A stretch of 64,000 bases of DNA from CAYLLT01 sp964548565 (GCA_964548565.1 CAZJTF010000001.1:1-64000), one strand, 5' to 3'. Positions 42,415-52,376 are shown, counted from the stretch's first letter. A program made the numbers and translations. Notes: generated by a model not told the origin, from the letters alone.

Positions 42415-44433
42415 TCAATTGTTCACCCGCTCCGGCTTCGCCGTCTGCCCTTCCATCGTGACAGGAAGACGGAAAACATCCCCGGCTTTGTTACAGAAGT
42501 ACAGGCGCGAGTCGGAGGGCTTTCGCCCGTGGCCGTCCGCCCAGAAGCCGTAGAAATCCGGGTGCGCGTTCACCGGACGCCGAACGTACGTGTGGTTGTA
42601 CTCGCTGGCCGACGTCATCTGCCGCGCCAGCTTCCAGCTCTTGCCGTGGTCGGTACTCTCCCACATGGCGATCTCGCCGCCGGGGTTGTACGCCTGCGGG
42701 CCCTGCTGCGTCGGCCCGATGATCCGCCAGCGGTCCGCTTCGATGTAAAGCGACCCGGTGTCGTAGTTGTTGTCGGAGATGATGTCGCCGCCGTTCAACT
42801 CCCAGCTCCGGCCGTTCCAATAGGCGGTCGTCCACGTCCGCGGCATGTTTTTGGGCCCGGATTCGTAGCCCTTGCTCGTCGTGTAGAGGACGACTGGGCG
42901 CCCCTCGGCGTCGCTGGCGAGATCCTGGATGTAGACGAGCAGCCCCTTGCTCTCGTACTCCTGCACGAGGGCGGGATTGACGATGTCGGTGAGCGGAATG
43001 TTCAGCGATTCACCGCCGGCCGTCCTCCACGTCGCCCCGAAATCGTCCGATTCCATGTAGTACAGATTGGTCCGCCAGTTCAGGCCCTTGCCTTTGGGGT
43101 GGTACATGAAACTCGTGCCGACGCGTCCGCGCCCGAGCGGACGGCTCACCTGATAATGCCCCTGGGCGATGGAGGAGAGCAGCCGGCGCTCGCTCCACTT
43201 CACGCCGTCCTCGCTCGTCATCATGCAGATGGTGCGCCCGGGGTTGTAGTACGTGTGCATCAGCAGGAAGCCGTGCCCGGAGAGATACCACGGCTGCGGG
43301 TACGAGTAGTTGCCCGTCCACACGAGTTCGAACGCGTCCACCGAGTACGGCTTCGTGCTCCGCGAGATGTACGACGGACGCGACCGCCCGTGGCTGCTCG
43401 AGAAGATCCAGATCGTCCCCGCGTCATCGACGTTGATCACCGGGTTGTCGTGCGCGTCGTCGGTCTTCTTGTCGAGCAGGATCGTGGGGCGGGGCACCAT
43501 GCCGGTCGCGTGGTCGTAGTACGACACCATGTGGATCAGGCGCGTGCTGTCTTCGGGCAGGCTCCCGCCGTACGTGAAGAACGTCTTGTTCACTTTGGGG
43601 ACATACCACGCGTACGGCGTGTGATTGGCCGGGTAGGTGCCCATCCCGCCGCTGTATTTATATACGTACTCGTCGCCCGAGGGCTGATTCATGTACCAGA
43701 TCCCGCGGTAGCCGGTGTCCCTGCGGTTGATCAGCACCTGCGGCGGGGCGGGCGTGAAACGCGTCGCGATCGGCGCTCCCGCCGGCTCGGCTTTCCAGGT
43801 CGTGCCCGAACGTCCGCTCGCCGCCCAGTGTGCCACCAGCTTCTCGGAAGAGGCATCCCCCTTGCCGGCCGCCACGGCCGCGATTTCCTGGTCGCTGAGC
43901 ACGCGCCTCCAGATGCGAACATCGTCGATGCTCCCGTGCAGCGGCCGTTCGCTCTCGTTGAGCGCGCCGATGAACAGCGTCTTCCCGAGGCCGTGCATCC
44001 GGCCGGGCGCCGGCGTCGATTTCGCCAGCTTCCCGTCCACGTACACGCGGATGGCCTCGCCGTCGTAGGTCCCCGCGTAGTGCACCCACTTGCCGGCGGT
44101 CGGCGCCGGTGCGACGGCGTACAGGTAATCGTTCGGTTTGTTGCGAATCAGCATCCGCACGTTGTCGCTGTACAGGTACAGCGTGAAACCGCTGTTCGCC
44201 TCTCCCGTGTTGAGGAGCACCTGCGATCCGGTGACATCCGCGAGCCGCACCCGTGCCGCAACCGTGATCGCCCTGGCGTCCAGCGCCGGCAGCGGGGCCG
44301 AGAAGCCCGTCTTGCCGTCCAGCGCGACGCCCTCGTTGCCGGCGGCGTGCAGTGCGGCCGCCGGGCAGAGCGCCGCCAGCAGAATTGCGGTTGAATGCAG
44401 GAGCGAGGTCAGGTGCGTGCGTCTGTTCGTCAT
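42415..44433 (-). CDS. Exported LamG plus BNR_4-type beta-propeller protein
   Basis: The 672-residue protein has a signal peptide to LHAA. A LamG-like jelly roll covers about 35-200 (ITVAARVRLADVTGSQVLL, WVHYAGTYDGEAIRVYVDG, DDVRIWRRVLSDQEI). A propeller domain follows: DTGYRGIWYMNQPSGDEY, YSGGMGTYPANHTPY, NKTFFTYGG, MVSYYDHATGMVPRPTIL, DNPVINVDDAGTIWIF. This is the BNR_4 family; seven-bladed propellers of this look occur in ulvan-lyase families, so a polysaccharide lyase is possible but unproven. It is last in the minus-strand cluster and is closely related to the N-terminal part of its upstream neighbour, but has no dockerin tail. Confidence 0.8.
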   Translation of the reverse strand: MTNRRTHLTSLLHSTAILLAALCPAAALHAAGNEGVALDGKTGFSAPLPALDARAITVAARVRLADVTGSQVLLNTGEANSGFTLYLYSDNVRMLIRNKPNDYLYAVAPAPTAGKWVHYAGTYDGEAIRVYVDGKLAKSTPAPGRMHGLGKTLFIGALNESERPLHGSIDDVRIWRRVLSDQEIAAVAAGKGDASSEKLVAHWAASGRSGTTWKAEPAGAPIATRFTPAPPQVLINRRDTGYRGIWYMNQPSGDEYVYKYSGGMGTYPANHTPYAWYVPKVNKTFFTYGGSLPEDSTRLIHMVSYYDHATGMVPRPTILLDKKTDDAHDNPVINVDDAGTIWIFSSSHGRSRPSYISRSTKPYSVDAFELVWTGNYSYPQPWYLSGHGFLLMHTYYNPGRTICMMTSEDGVKWSERRLLSSIAQGHYQVSRPLGRGRVGTSFMYHPKGKGLNWRTNLYYMESDDFGATWRTAGGESLNIPLTDIVNPALVQEYESKGLLVYIQDLASDAEGRPVVLYTTSKGYESGPKNMPRTWTTAYWNGRSWELNGGDIISDNNYDTGSLYIEADRWRIIGPTQQGPQAYNPGGEIAMWESTDHGKSWKLARQMTSASEYNHTYVRRPVNAHPDFYGFWADGHGRKPSDSRLYFCNKAGDVFRLPVTMEGQTAKPERVNN

Positions 44434-44605
44434 CAGTGCTTCCTTTCGCGCGAGGAGTGGATCCGCAGTATCACCTCTGGCGCAGGACGTGGCAACTCTG
44501 GGATGTCGATGGACCGCCGCCCAGGACCCGCGCGCCGCGCCGGGCCGGGGCCTTCAGTGGCGGAAGAGCGGCGGGGTGCCAGCGCCCCCTCCCGCGATAA
44601 CGCCG

Positions 44606-47600
44606 TTACGGCACGCACGTCGGAGCAGCCGAGTGCCGCCACGGGACGGCTGGTCCGCTGACGCACCGCACGAACTGCTCGAAATCCGCCGCGCCGATGA
44701 TGTGGTCGCCGTCCCGGTCAAAACAGAGGCAGGCCGGGTCCGCGCCCGCCGCCCAGCCGCCCGGTCCGGTGATGCAGGCTTGAAATGCGCCGAAATCCGA
44801 ATGATCCACATCGAGATCGCCGTCCGCGTCCGCAAAGGGGAAGGCGCATGCCGGCCGGCACGGCTCGTCGGGCTGCTGGATCGGGCGCAGGAAATCCCCC
44901 CGCCCGAGCGCGCGATCCACGATACGGATCTCGTCGATCATGCCATAGAACCCGCGGTCCGCCATACCTCCGCCGCGTCGGTTCCCGATGATCAGGGGAG
45001 CCGGGCCGGCAGGCGCGAGTGAAACGCCCGTGACGTGCCCCTCGAGCTGCCCGTCAAGGTACCAGCGCAACTCGCCGCCCTGCGCGACGAGCGCGAAGTG
45101 GTGCCACGTCCCGGCGGTGACCGGCGTCTGCCCAGGCTCGACGTGGTCCGCCTCGTCATCCCCCCGCCAGAAGACCGACAGCACGTTCCCGCCCGCCCCC
45201 GCGTGCAGTCCGATGGCCAGGCGCGACTCGGTATCGAGCGATGATCGCTTCTGCGTCACCAGCCTGCGTCCGACGGACATGGGCGCGGTGATCGGAGATG
45301 TGTCGAACGTGTTGAAGAAGCCTTCGAATGTGAGCGTCTCCTGCAGCGAGCCGGCGTTGCTCGGCAGGTGCGTGTCAATGGCCGCGCTCAGGTTGCCCGG
45401 CAGCAGCATGGCGAATTGCCCGGCGCTCGTTGCCGGAGCATCTCCAACGCCCGGCTGCCCATAGGCGACGTACGTCAGTGGTGAGCCCGCGCCTGCCGTT
45501 CCGTCGGCGCCGTGAATGTTCTCGATCGCCCCGCACAGTCCGCTGTCAACGAGCCCGTGGCTGACCGCCGCCCCTGGCTCGGCCTCGAACCCCGAGCACC
45601 ACAGGACGCCCGTTCCGGCCGCTCCGCATGCCGCGTCGCACGACCCGCCGTCCAGCAGGAACTCCGCCGGCGCCCGCACCTGGTCTGAGATCCGCACCTC
45701 GTCGAGCAGTCCGTAGAACCCGCGGTCCTCGACGCCCGACAGACGGTTGTTCGCGAGGCTCACCGGGCCGGAGCCCGCCGCCACGAGCGTCGACGCCGGC
45801 ACCTGCCCCTGGAGGTTGCCGTCGAGGTACCACGTGATCGCGGCTCCGTCGTACACGAGCGCGAAGTGGTACCATCGATCCGCCAGGACCGGCGTCGTTC
45901 CCAGCTCGAGATGGTTCGTTCCGCTGGTGTCGTACCAGAACACCGACAGCAGGTTCGCCGGGCCGCCGCCGCCTGCGATCGGTGCATTGCGATCGGTGAC
46001 CGCCGCGTATGTGTTCCCCACGCGGATCTCGTCGATCTCGCCCTTGTTGCTGTTGAGCCCCATGACGAGCCGAATGTGCGAAATCGTGGCCGTGCTCGAC
46101 GTCTGGTTGCTCAACATCCACGTCGCGGGCTCCGTGACGGGCACCGCGGCTCCGGCCGGGTAGAAGTTCATGAAGAACTCGTCCGCCGAGGATGCGTGTG
46201 CGACGATTTTGCCGATCACCAGGTAGGTCGTGCCCGCTGTCACCGTCCCCGCGACGTTTGTGGACGCGTTGAGGAAGAACTGGTCCGGCGTGGTGGAGCC
46301 TCCGCTCGTCATGCCGAACCGCGCGACCTGCGTGCTCGTGCCCGGCGTGAAACTGATCTCGAGGTTCTCCGCGCTGTTCGCGGACGTCGACGTTTTGCGC
46401 AGCAGCCCGCTGACATACAGGACCCCGCCCTCCTGCGCCAGGTTGATGCTGCGGCTCAGGGCTCGCACCGCTTCCACCGTCCCCGACGCGCCGGCGTTCA
46501 CGCCGCTCAGGCGCGAACCCACGGACGGAAACAGCGGCGTCGTAAGGCTGACGGAATCATTGGTCAGGATGGCAAAATCCGCATCGGCGTCATCCCAAGC
46601 CCCTCCCCAGCCGATCCCGCCCGCCTGCTGGTGGAGAGTCGTGCCACTGTATTGGAACCCCTCGTAGTCAAAGAGGCCGTCGGTCCCGGGCGCGGATCCG
46701 CCGTGCAGCCCGATCGCCAGGCGCGACTCGCCATCGCCGTCACTGCGTTTCTGCGTCACCAGGCGGCGCCCGACATACGTCGGCGACGTGATCACCGCGC
46801 TCTCTTGCGTGCGGAAGAACCCCTCGAACGTCAGTGTGTTCTGCAGGTTGCCCGCGTTGCTCGCCAGGGCCGTGTTGATCCCGACGCTGCGATCGTTCGG
46901 GAGTGCAATAGCGAAGGCGCCGGCGTCGCCCGTCGGTGCCGTGCCGGTCGCCGGCTGCCCGTACGCGGCGTACGTCAGCGGCACCGTCCCCGCCGGGGTG
47001 CCGCTCGCCCCCGCGGCGTTGCGCACGATCGAAACCGGCTGCCCGTTCGTGACCGGACCGATCGCGAGCGTTTCAAACGGCGAGCGCCACAGCGGCGGCG
47101 CGGAGTTCGACACCTCGCCGAAGTCCGTGACGCGCTCCGGGCGCGCCGAATCGCCTGCCATCGTCCAGGGGAGCCGCCACACGTTCGCCCCGGAGCGGTC
47201 GCAGAAGTACAGCCGCGAATCCGTCTTCATCAGGGCGTTGCCGTCCGCCCAGAACGCGTAAAACGGGTCGCGGGCGTGCCGCGGACGACGGACGTACGAG
47301 TGGTTGTACACGCTGCCCGTCGTCACGTCGCGCACCTTCGTCCACGTCGCCCCGAGGTCCTGGCTGATCCACACCCCGACCTCGCCGCCGGTGCCGTACA
47401 CCTGCGGGCCGTTCTCCGTCGGACCGATGATGCGGAGCGTCTCGCCCTCGAGATAGAGGTTCCCCACGTCATAATTGTGGTCCGACACGGTGACCACGCT
47501 GTGGACCCACTCAGCGCCCGACCACCGCGCCAGCCGCCAGGTGCGGGGGTCGCCTGCGGGGCCGGCGGCGTAGTTCTTCGACGTGATGTACAGGATGTAC

Positions 47601-48571
47601 GGTTTACCTTGCGCGTCGAGCTGGGTGTCGTTGATGTAGCACAGCATGCCCTGCGCCTCGTAGTTCACCACGAGGGCCGGGTTGCTGACCTGGCTGAGCG
47701 GCAGCGTCAGGGGCGTGCCGTTCACCGTTGTCCACGTCTGACCCCTATTCACTGTCTGCATGTAGTACAGATTCGTCCGCCGGTCGACATTGCCGCCGGG
47801 GTGGTAGTTGAACGCCGTCCCGATCCTGCCATCGCGCTCCATTGAGGTCTGGTAATGGCCGCCAAATCCGACCATCTTCGAATGCGGCGTCCAGTTCACG
47901 CCGTCGGCGCTGGTGGCCCAGTACAACTCGCGTCCGGCCGTGTACTTCGTGAACATGTGCAGGAAAAGCGGCGGGTTCACACCGTCGTCGAGATACCACG
48001 GCTGCGGGTACGTCCGCTCGTCGGTCACCTGGTGCTCGAACGCCTCAGTCGAGTACGGCTGTGTGCTCCGGTAAATAAACCCCGGCCGCGCCGTGCCGCG
48101 CCCGCTGATGAAGACCCACAGGTAACCGTCTCGGTCAATCAGCAGCGAGCCATTGTCGTGCGGATCGTTAATGCCCACCTTATGGTAGACTACAGTGGGG
48201 CGGGGGACGGTGCACGTCGCGTGGTCATACCACGACGCCAGGATGAGCAGGTCGCCCGTGGCAGCGTCCACGCCGCCGTAGACGAAGAACGTCTTGTCGA
48301 CGGCCGGCGCGTAAATGGCGATCGGGACGTGATTGGCGGTGTACGTGCCCAGCCCGCCCGAATACTTCGGGCCCCATTCATTGTCCTGGCCGATCGTGAA
48401 CCAGATGCCGCGGTAGCCGTCGAGTTTGGTGTTCGGCTCGACCGCCGCCGTGGCTGTCGCGAGCGTCGCGAGTACCGTCGCGACGATTGCAGCCTTTCCC
48501 GACACGGATCGCGACCACCATCCCGATACGCTCGTGCGGACTGCCTCCGCTGCACCCTGTTGCCCACACAT
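44606..48571 (-). CDS. Giant exported BNR_4 propeller protein with two LamG domains, nested module and dockerin-like tail
   Basis: The 1321-residue protein has, in order, a signal segment (about 25-43); a BNR_4 propeller (LDGYRGIWFTIGQDNEWG, SGGLGTYTANHVP, KTFFVYGG) to about 480; a first LamG domain interrupted by a foreign module (about residues 635-865, FDYEGFQYSG to TYAAVTDRNAP); a second uninterrupted LamG (about 1030-1230); and a 4-Cys double EF-hand tail (DADGDLDVDHSDFGAFQAC). The interrupting module is the same as in the PEP-CTERM protein just upstream and in the LamG/dockerin protein before it. AGGAGG lies 11 bases before the ATG. Probably surface attached and polysaccharide binding or cleaving. 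Confidence 0.8.
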   Translation of the reverse strand: MCGQQGAAEAVRTSVSGWWSRSVSGKAAIVATVLATLATATAAVEPNTKLDGYRGIWFTIGQDNEWGPKYSGGLGTYTANHVPIAIYAPAVDKTFFVYGGVDAATGDLLILASWYDHATCTVPRPTVVYHKVGINDPHDNGSLLIDRDGYLWVFISGRGTARPGFIYRSTQPYSTEAFEHQVTDERTYPQPWYLDDGVNPPLFLHMFTKYTAGRELYWATSADGVNWTPHSKMVGFGGHYQTSMERDGRIGTAFNYHPGGNVDRRTNLYYMQTVNRGQTWTTVNGTPLTLPLSQVSNPALVVNYEAQGMLCYINDTQLDAQGKPYILYITSKNYAAGPAGDPRTWRLARWSGAEWVHSVVTVSDHNYDVGNLYLEGETLRIIGPTENGPQVYGTGGEVGVWISQDLGATWTKVRDVTTGSVYNHSYVRRPRHARDPFYAFWADGNALMKTDSRLYFCDRSGANVWRLPWTMAGDSARPERVTDFGEVSNSAPPLWRSPFETLAIGPVTNGQPVSIVRNAAGASGTPAGTVPLTYAAYGQPATGTAPTGDAGAFAIALPNDRSVGINTALASNAGNLQNTLTFEGFFRTQESAVITSPTYVGRRLVTQKRSDGDGESRLAIGLHGGSAPGTDGLFDYEGFQYSGTTLHQQAGGIGWGGAWDDADADFAILTNDSVSLTTPLFPSVGSRLSGVNAGASGTVEAVRALSRSINLAQEGGVLYVSGLLRKTSTSANSAENLEISFTPGTSTQVARFGMTSGGSTTPDQFFLNASTNVAGTVTAGTTYLVIGKIVAHASSADEFFMNFYPAGAAVPVTEPATWMLSNQTSSTATISHIRLVMGLNSNKGEIDEIRVGNTYAAVTDRNAPIAGGGGPANLLSVFWYDTSGTNHLELGTTPVLADRWYHFALVYDGAAITWYLDGNLQGQVPASTLVAAGSGPVSLANNRLSGVEDRGFYGLLDEVRISDQVRAPAEFLLDGGSCDAACGAAGTGVLWCSGFEAEPGAAVSHGLVDSGLCGAIENIHGADGTAGAGSPLTYVAYGQPGVGDAPATSAGQFAMLLPGNLSAAIDTHLPSNAGSLQETLTFEGFFNTFDTSPITAPMSVGRRLVTQKRSSLDTESRLAIGLHAGAGGNVLSVFWRGDDEADHVEPGQTPVTAGTWHHFALVAQGGELRWYLDGQLEGHVTGVSLAPAGPAPLIIGNRRGGGMADRGFYGMIDEIRIVDRALGRGDFLRPIQQPDEPCRPACAFPFADADGDLDVDHSDFGAFQACITGPGGWAAGADPACLCFDRDGDHIIGAADFEQFVRCVSGPAVPWRHSAAPTCVP

Positions 48572-48687
48572 GATGAGACAATCCTCCTGGCGCGGGACAG
48601 GCCGCGCTGCACTTCTCCACAGGAGAGGACTTCACTGTTGTCCCGGCCGGAATCCTGCAACCGCGCGGCTCCGCCCGGTCCCCGCGA

Positions 48688-49518
48688 TCATCTCGTATCC
48701 CGGCGGCGCATGCCGAGCAGGCCCGCCACGCCGAGCAGCGCCAGCGTCGCCGGCTCCGGGACGGCCACCGACGCCCAGTCGCTGCCGATCCGGATCTCGT
48801 CGATCTCGGCGTACGAATTGCTTGCCCCCACGTTCACGCGCAGCTGGGTCAGCACATCGCTGCGCGCACCACTGGTGGTCAGGCTCCAGGCAGCCGGTTC
48901 CGAGGCGGGCACCGTATCGTTCGGGCCGTACACCTTCAGGAACAGCTGGTCCGATCCGGCCGCGGAGGAGACGAGCTTCGCGACCAGGAAGTATACGGTG
49001 TCCGCGCCGATCGGCGCCGCGCCGTTGTTGGTATCCACCGCGTTGAGGCCAACGTAGAACACGTCGGCGGCGCTCACGCCGAAGCGAAAGCCGATTGTGC
49101 CGCCGGTGGTCCGGAACTGGAACTGCACGTCCGAGCCGGCCGTCGCGGCGCCGTCCGCCCCCCGGCGAACCAGGGTGCTGGCGTACAGGACGCCGTCCTC
49201 GGCCAGGCTGACATTCTGGGCCAGATTTCGGACCGCCGCCCGGTCCACCGTGGCGCCGTCGCTCGGCGGGATGCGGATCAGCCGCGAGCCGACGGGCGCA
49301 AACGGGAACGCAGCCGAATCGAGGCTGACCCCGTCGTTGGTCAGCCGCGGATCACCCGTCGTGTTCACCCACGGGCCGCCCCAGCCGATCCCGCCGTTCT
49401 GGTCCGCGATGGCCGTGCCCGTGTAGTCGAACCCGTCGTAATCCAGCAGGGCGGCTTGCGCCGCTCCCGCGGCCGCAAGGCACAACACCCCGCACACAAG
49501 AGTGCACGTCATTTTCAT
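48688..49518 (-). CDS. PEP-CTERM protein consisting of the stand-alone module
   Basis: The 276-residue protein has a signal peptide to AAQA, then one beta-rich module (GFDYTGTAIADQNGGIGWG, VSLAEDGVLYASTLVRRG, YFLVAKLVSSAAGSDQ, LRVNVGASNSYAEIDEIRIG) and a C-terminal PEP-CTERM signal (VPEPATLALLGVAGLLG, then MRRRDTR). AAGGAGA precedes the ATG. The module occurs almost in full, without the anchor, inside LamG domains of the genes on both sides. The role is unknown; the lamin-like beta fold and anchoring suggest carbohydrate binding at the envelope. Confidence 0.85.
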   Translation of the reverse strand: MKMTCTLVCGVLCLAAAGAAQAALLDYDGFDYTGTAIADQNGGIGWGGPWVNTTGDPRLTNDGVSLDSAAFPFAPVGSRLIRIPPSDGATVDRAAVRNLAQNVSLAEDGVLYASTLVRRGADGAATAGSDVQFQFRTTGGTIGFRFGVSAADVFYVGLNAVDTNNGAAPIGADTVYFLVAKLVSSAAGSDQLFLKVYGPNDTVPASEPAAWSLTTSGARSDVLTQLRVNVGASNSYAEIDEIRIGSDWASVAVPEPATLALLGVAGLLGMRRRDTR

Positions 49519-49628
49519 AGCTTCTCCTTCCGCTCCGAAAAGCACTCAGCCGATCTCGTTGCGTCAATTGCTCCGAAAAGGCGTCCCGCCGTCTCCGGAC
49601 CTCACGTCCTCCCCGTGACTGCTCCACC

Positions 49629-52259
49629 TCACTGCGGGCAGCCTGGAGTCGCCGTCCACACGATGCCGGGCCCGGTCGCGCACAGTTTGAACGCGCCAAA
49701 ATCGGCCACGTCGACATCCTCGTCGCCATCCCGGTCAAAACACTTGCATTCGTTCGGAATGGCCGGCGTCTCCGAGAAACACCGCTGGAACGCCCCGAAG
49801 TCGTCCATGTCGACGTCGTCGTCATTGTCGTCATCCGCGAACGGCACATTGCACCACATGCCCAGGCACGGGTCGAAGCCGACTCCCGCCGTCATGAACT
49901 CCGTCGGGGCGATCACGTGGTCGCTGATCACGATCTTGTCGAGCAGGCCGTAGAACCCGCGCGTACCGTTGCCGGCCGTCCGATCGTTGCCGATCGCGAT
50001 GGGCGCGCTGCCCGGCCCTATCAGGTTCGGCGCCAGCACCTCGCCTTCCAGTGTCCCGTTCAGGTAAAAGCGGATGTCCGTTCCGTCGTACACCATCGCG
50101 AAGTGGTACCACGTGTTCGGCTGCACCGCCGTCGTGCCGCGGACGACGGTCAGCGTCGACGTATCCGCCTCCGCCCAGACGATCGCCAGCACGTTATTCG
50201 TCGGCACGGCCTCCGTGTTGCCGGTCAGCCCGATCGCCAGCCGCGATTGCCCTTCGGAAGCCGACCGCATCATGCTCACGAGGCGGTCGCCGATGGGCGC
50301 GGTGCTGTCAACTACGGTCGAGGAGTGATTGAAATAACCCTGGACGGTCAGTGCGTTCGCCAGGTTCCCCGCGTTGCTTGGCAACGTTGTGTTGATCGCC
50401 GTGTTCTGCAGGTCGGGCATGGAAACCGCGAAACTCTGGGCGAGTGCGCCGGGATCGATCAGCGCCGGGATCGCCGGAATCCCCGTCTGGCCGTACTGCA
50501 CGTACAGGCTGGCCACGACGCCGGCCGGCGTGCCGTCCGGCGGCCCCGCGGAGTTGTCGATGCAGCCCGGCGTCTCCGCCGGCTGGCCTGACGTGACTGC
50601 CTGCCCGTCGTTCGTCTCGAATCGCGACCGCCAGAGCAGGCCTGCTCCGGGCGCGCCGCCCTTGACCGCGAGTTCATCGACCGTCAGGGCACGATCCCAC
50701 AGGCGGATTTCGTCCATCACCCCGTAGAAGCCGCGGTCGTTGGTCGCACCGCTGGTCCGGTTGTTGCCGATCCCGATCTTGGCCGTCCCGGGCGTCACGA
50801 TGCCCGGAGTGTTCGCCGTGCCTTCAAGCGCACCGTTCAGGTACCACGTCAGCGTCGTTCCGTCATGGATGGCGGCAAAGTGGTACCAGGTGTTCGCCGC
50901 AAGCGGTGTGCTGCCGACTTCCAGGTGATTGACGAGCGTCGGGTCGACGGCCGGCGGCACCGGCGGAATCGACTCCACCCAGAACGTCGAGAGGACGTTG
51001 CGAAGCTCGCCCGGGTCGCCGCGCGGTGCGTTGGGGTCCGTCACCGCCGCGTACGTCGACCCGATGCGGATCTCGTCGATGTCGGCCTTGTTATTGTTCG
51101 CTCCAACGATCAGGCGGAGGTGAGAAATCACCGAGTTGCTCGCCGTCTGATTCGTCAGCATCCACGTCTCCGGCTCCGTGACCGGCACCGGGTCGCCTGA
51201 CGCATAGAAGTTCATGAAAAACTCATCGTTCGTGGAGGTATGTGCGACGATCTTGCCGACGACCAGGTATGTCGTACCAGCGGTAACGGTCCCCCCGATG
51301 TTCGTCGACGCATTCAGGAAAAACGCATCCGGCACCGTGGCGCTTCCGCTGGTGATGCCGAACCGCGCGACCAGCGTCGTGTTTCCCGGCGTGAAGGCGA
51401 TCTCCAGGTTCTCCGCGCTGTTCGCCGAGGTCGAACCCTTGCGCAGGAGTCCGCTCACGTACAGCACCTTGCCCTCCTCCGACAGGTTCAGCGGAATGCT
51501 GAGCGGACGTACCCCTTCAATGGTGCCCGTCGCGCCGGCATTCGGGCCGCTCAGGCGCGAGCCCACCGACGTGAACAGAGGCGAGGTCAGGCTCACCGAG
51601 TCGTTGCTGAGGAATGCAAAGTCGCCGTCTGCGTCGTCCCACGCGCCGCCCCAGCCGATCCCGCCTGACTGCCCGTGAATTGCGGTACCGGTGTAGTCGA
51701 ACCCCTCGTAGTCAAACAGCCCCTCCACGACACCCACTCGCACCGCCTGCAGACCCACCGCCAGACGCGATTGGCCGTCATCCGCGGACCGCTTCTGGCT
51801 GACCAGACGCTGCCCCACGAACGTGCCGCCTACCGGGGTCGCTGTCGGCACGTAGAAGTAGCCTTCAAACGTGAGCGCGCTGGCCAGGTTGCCGGCGTCG
51901 CTCCGCAAGTTGCTGTTGATCCCGGTGCGCCGATCGTCGGGGGAGGAGATCCCGAAGGATCCCGCGGCATTGCCCGGATCGATCAGGCCGGGAATGCCCG
52001 GCAACGCCACCCCATACTGCACGTACACCAGCGGTGCGAGGCTCGCGATGCTGCCGGTCGCCTGCCCCTCGGGCCCGACCAGGTTTTCCACCGGCCCTGC
52101 GACCTGCTCGTGCGTGACGGCCACACCATTCTCCGTCTCGAAAGGCGAGCACCAGACCGGCTCTGCCTGCAGAACGCCGGCCGGCACCAGGATTGCCACG
52201 GCAATCGCGCCCGCGGCCAGCGTGGTGCCAAGAATCTGCGCAACACGGGTTGACGTCAT
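49629..52259 (-). CDS. Exported triple-LamG protein with nested module and dockerin-like tail
   Basis: The 876-residue protein starts with a signal peptide to VLQA. LamG 1 is split: its first half (LTFEGYFYVP, RLVSQKRSADDGQSRLAVG) and second half (LSTFWVESIPPV, WYHFAAIHDGTTLTWYLNG) flank a module of about 230 residues (FDYEGFDYTG to TYAAVTDPNAP). LamG 2 follows uninterrupted (VQGYFNHSS, WYHFAMVYDGTDIRFYLNG). The C-terminus is a 4-Cys double EF-hand (DDDNDDDVDMDDFGAFQRC). It follows a pseudopilin gene on the same strand. It is likely a surface carbohydrate-binding protein. No catalytic residues were recognised. Confidence 0.8.
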   Translation of the reverse strand: MTSTRVAQILGTTLAAGAIAVAILVPAGVLQAEPVWCSPFETENGVAVTHEQVAGPVENLVGPEGQATGSIASLAPLVYVQYGVALPGIPGLIDPGNAAGSFGISSPDDRRTGINSNLRSDAGNLASALTFEGYFYVPTATPVGGTFVGQRLVSQKRSADDGQSRLAVGLQAVRVGVVEGLFDYEGFDYTGTAIHGQSGGIGWGGAWDDADGDFAFLSNDSVSLTSPLFTSVGSRLSGPNAGATGTIEGVRPLSIPLNLSEEGKVLYVSGLLRKGSTSANSAENLEIAFTPGNTTLVARFGITSGSATVPDAFFLNASTNIGGTVTAGTTYLVVGKIVAHTSTNDEFFMNFYASGDPVPVTEPETWMLTNQTASNSVISHLRLIVGANNNKADIDEIRIGSTYAAVTDPNAPRGDPGELRNVLSTFWVESIPPVPPAVDPTLVNHLEVGSTPLAANTWYHFAAIHDGTTLTWYLNGALEGTANTPGIVTPGTAKIGIGNNRTSGATNDRGFYGVMDEIRLWDRALTVDELAVKGGAPGAGLLWRSRFETNDGQAVTSGQPAETPGCIDNSAGPPDGTPAGVVASLYVQYGQTGIPAIPALIDPGALAQSFAVSMPDLQNTAINTTLPSNAGNLANALTVQGYFNHSSTVVDSTAPIGDRLVSMMRSASEGQSRLAIGLTGNTEAVPTNNVLAIVWAEADTSTLTVVRGTTAVQPNTWYHFAMVYDGTDIRFYLNGTLEGEVLAPNLIGPGSAPIAIGNDRTAGNGTRGFYGLLDKIVISDHVIAPTEFMTAGVGFDPCLGMWCNVPFADDDNDDDVDMDDFGAFQRCFSETPAIPNECKCFDRDGDEDVDVADFGAFKLCATGPGIVWTATPGCPQ

Positions 52260-52376
52260 GGCAGCCTCCTTCCGTTTCGGGCGGGTTTGCCCTTCCCCCG
52301 CTCTCCATCGGGCGGCCTGATGGAATGCCGCTCTCCGCGATTCGAAGCTTCTACATCTCAGCCCACGCCGGTCCGA

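Noticed and set aside
42529..44394. A 621-codon open frame on the plus strand opposite the LamG-BNR_4 gene
   Set aside because: The minus-strand product has clear domains and signal peptide; the plus-strand one is Arg/Val-rich with no domain.
45866..47845. A 659-codon open frame on the plus strand opposite the giant BNR_4/LamG gene
   Set aside because: Arg/Ala-rich shadow of a gene with strong domain support.
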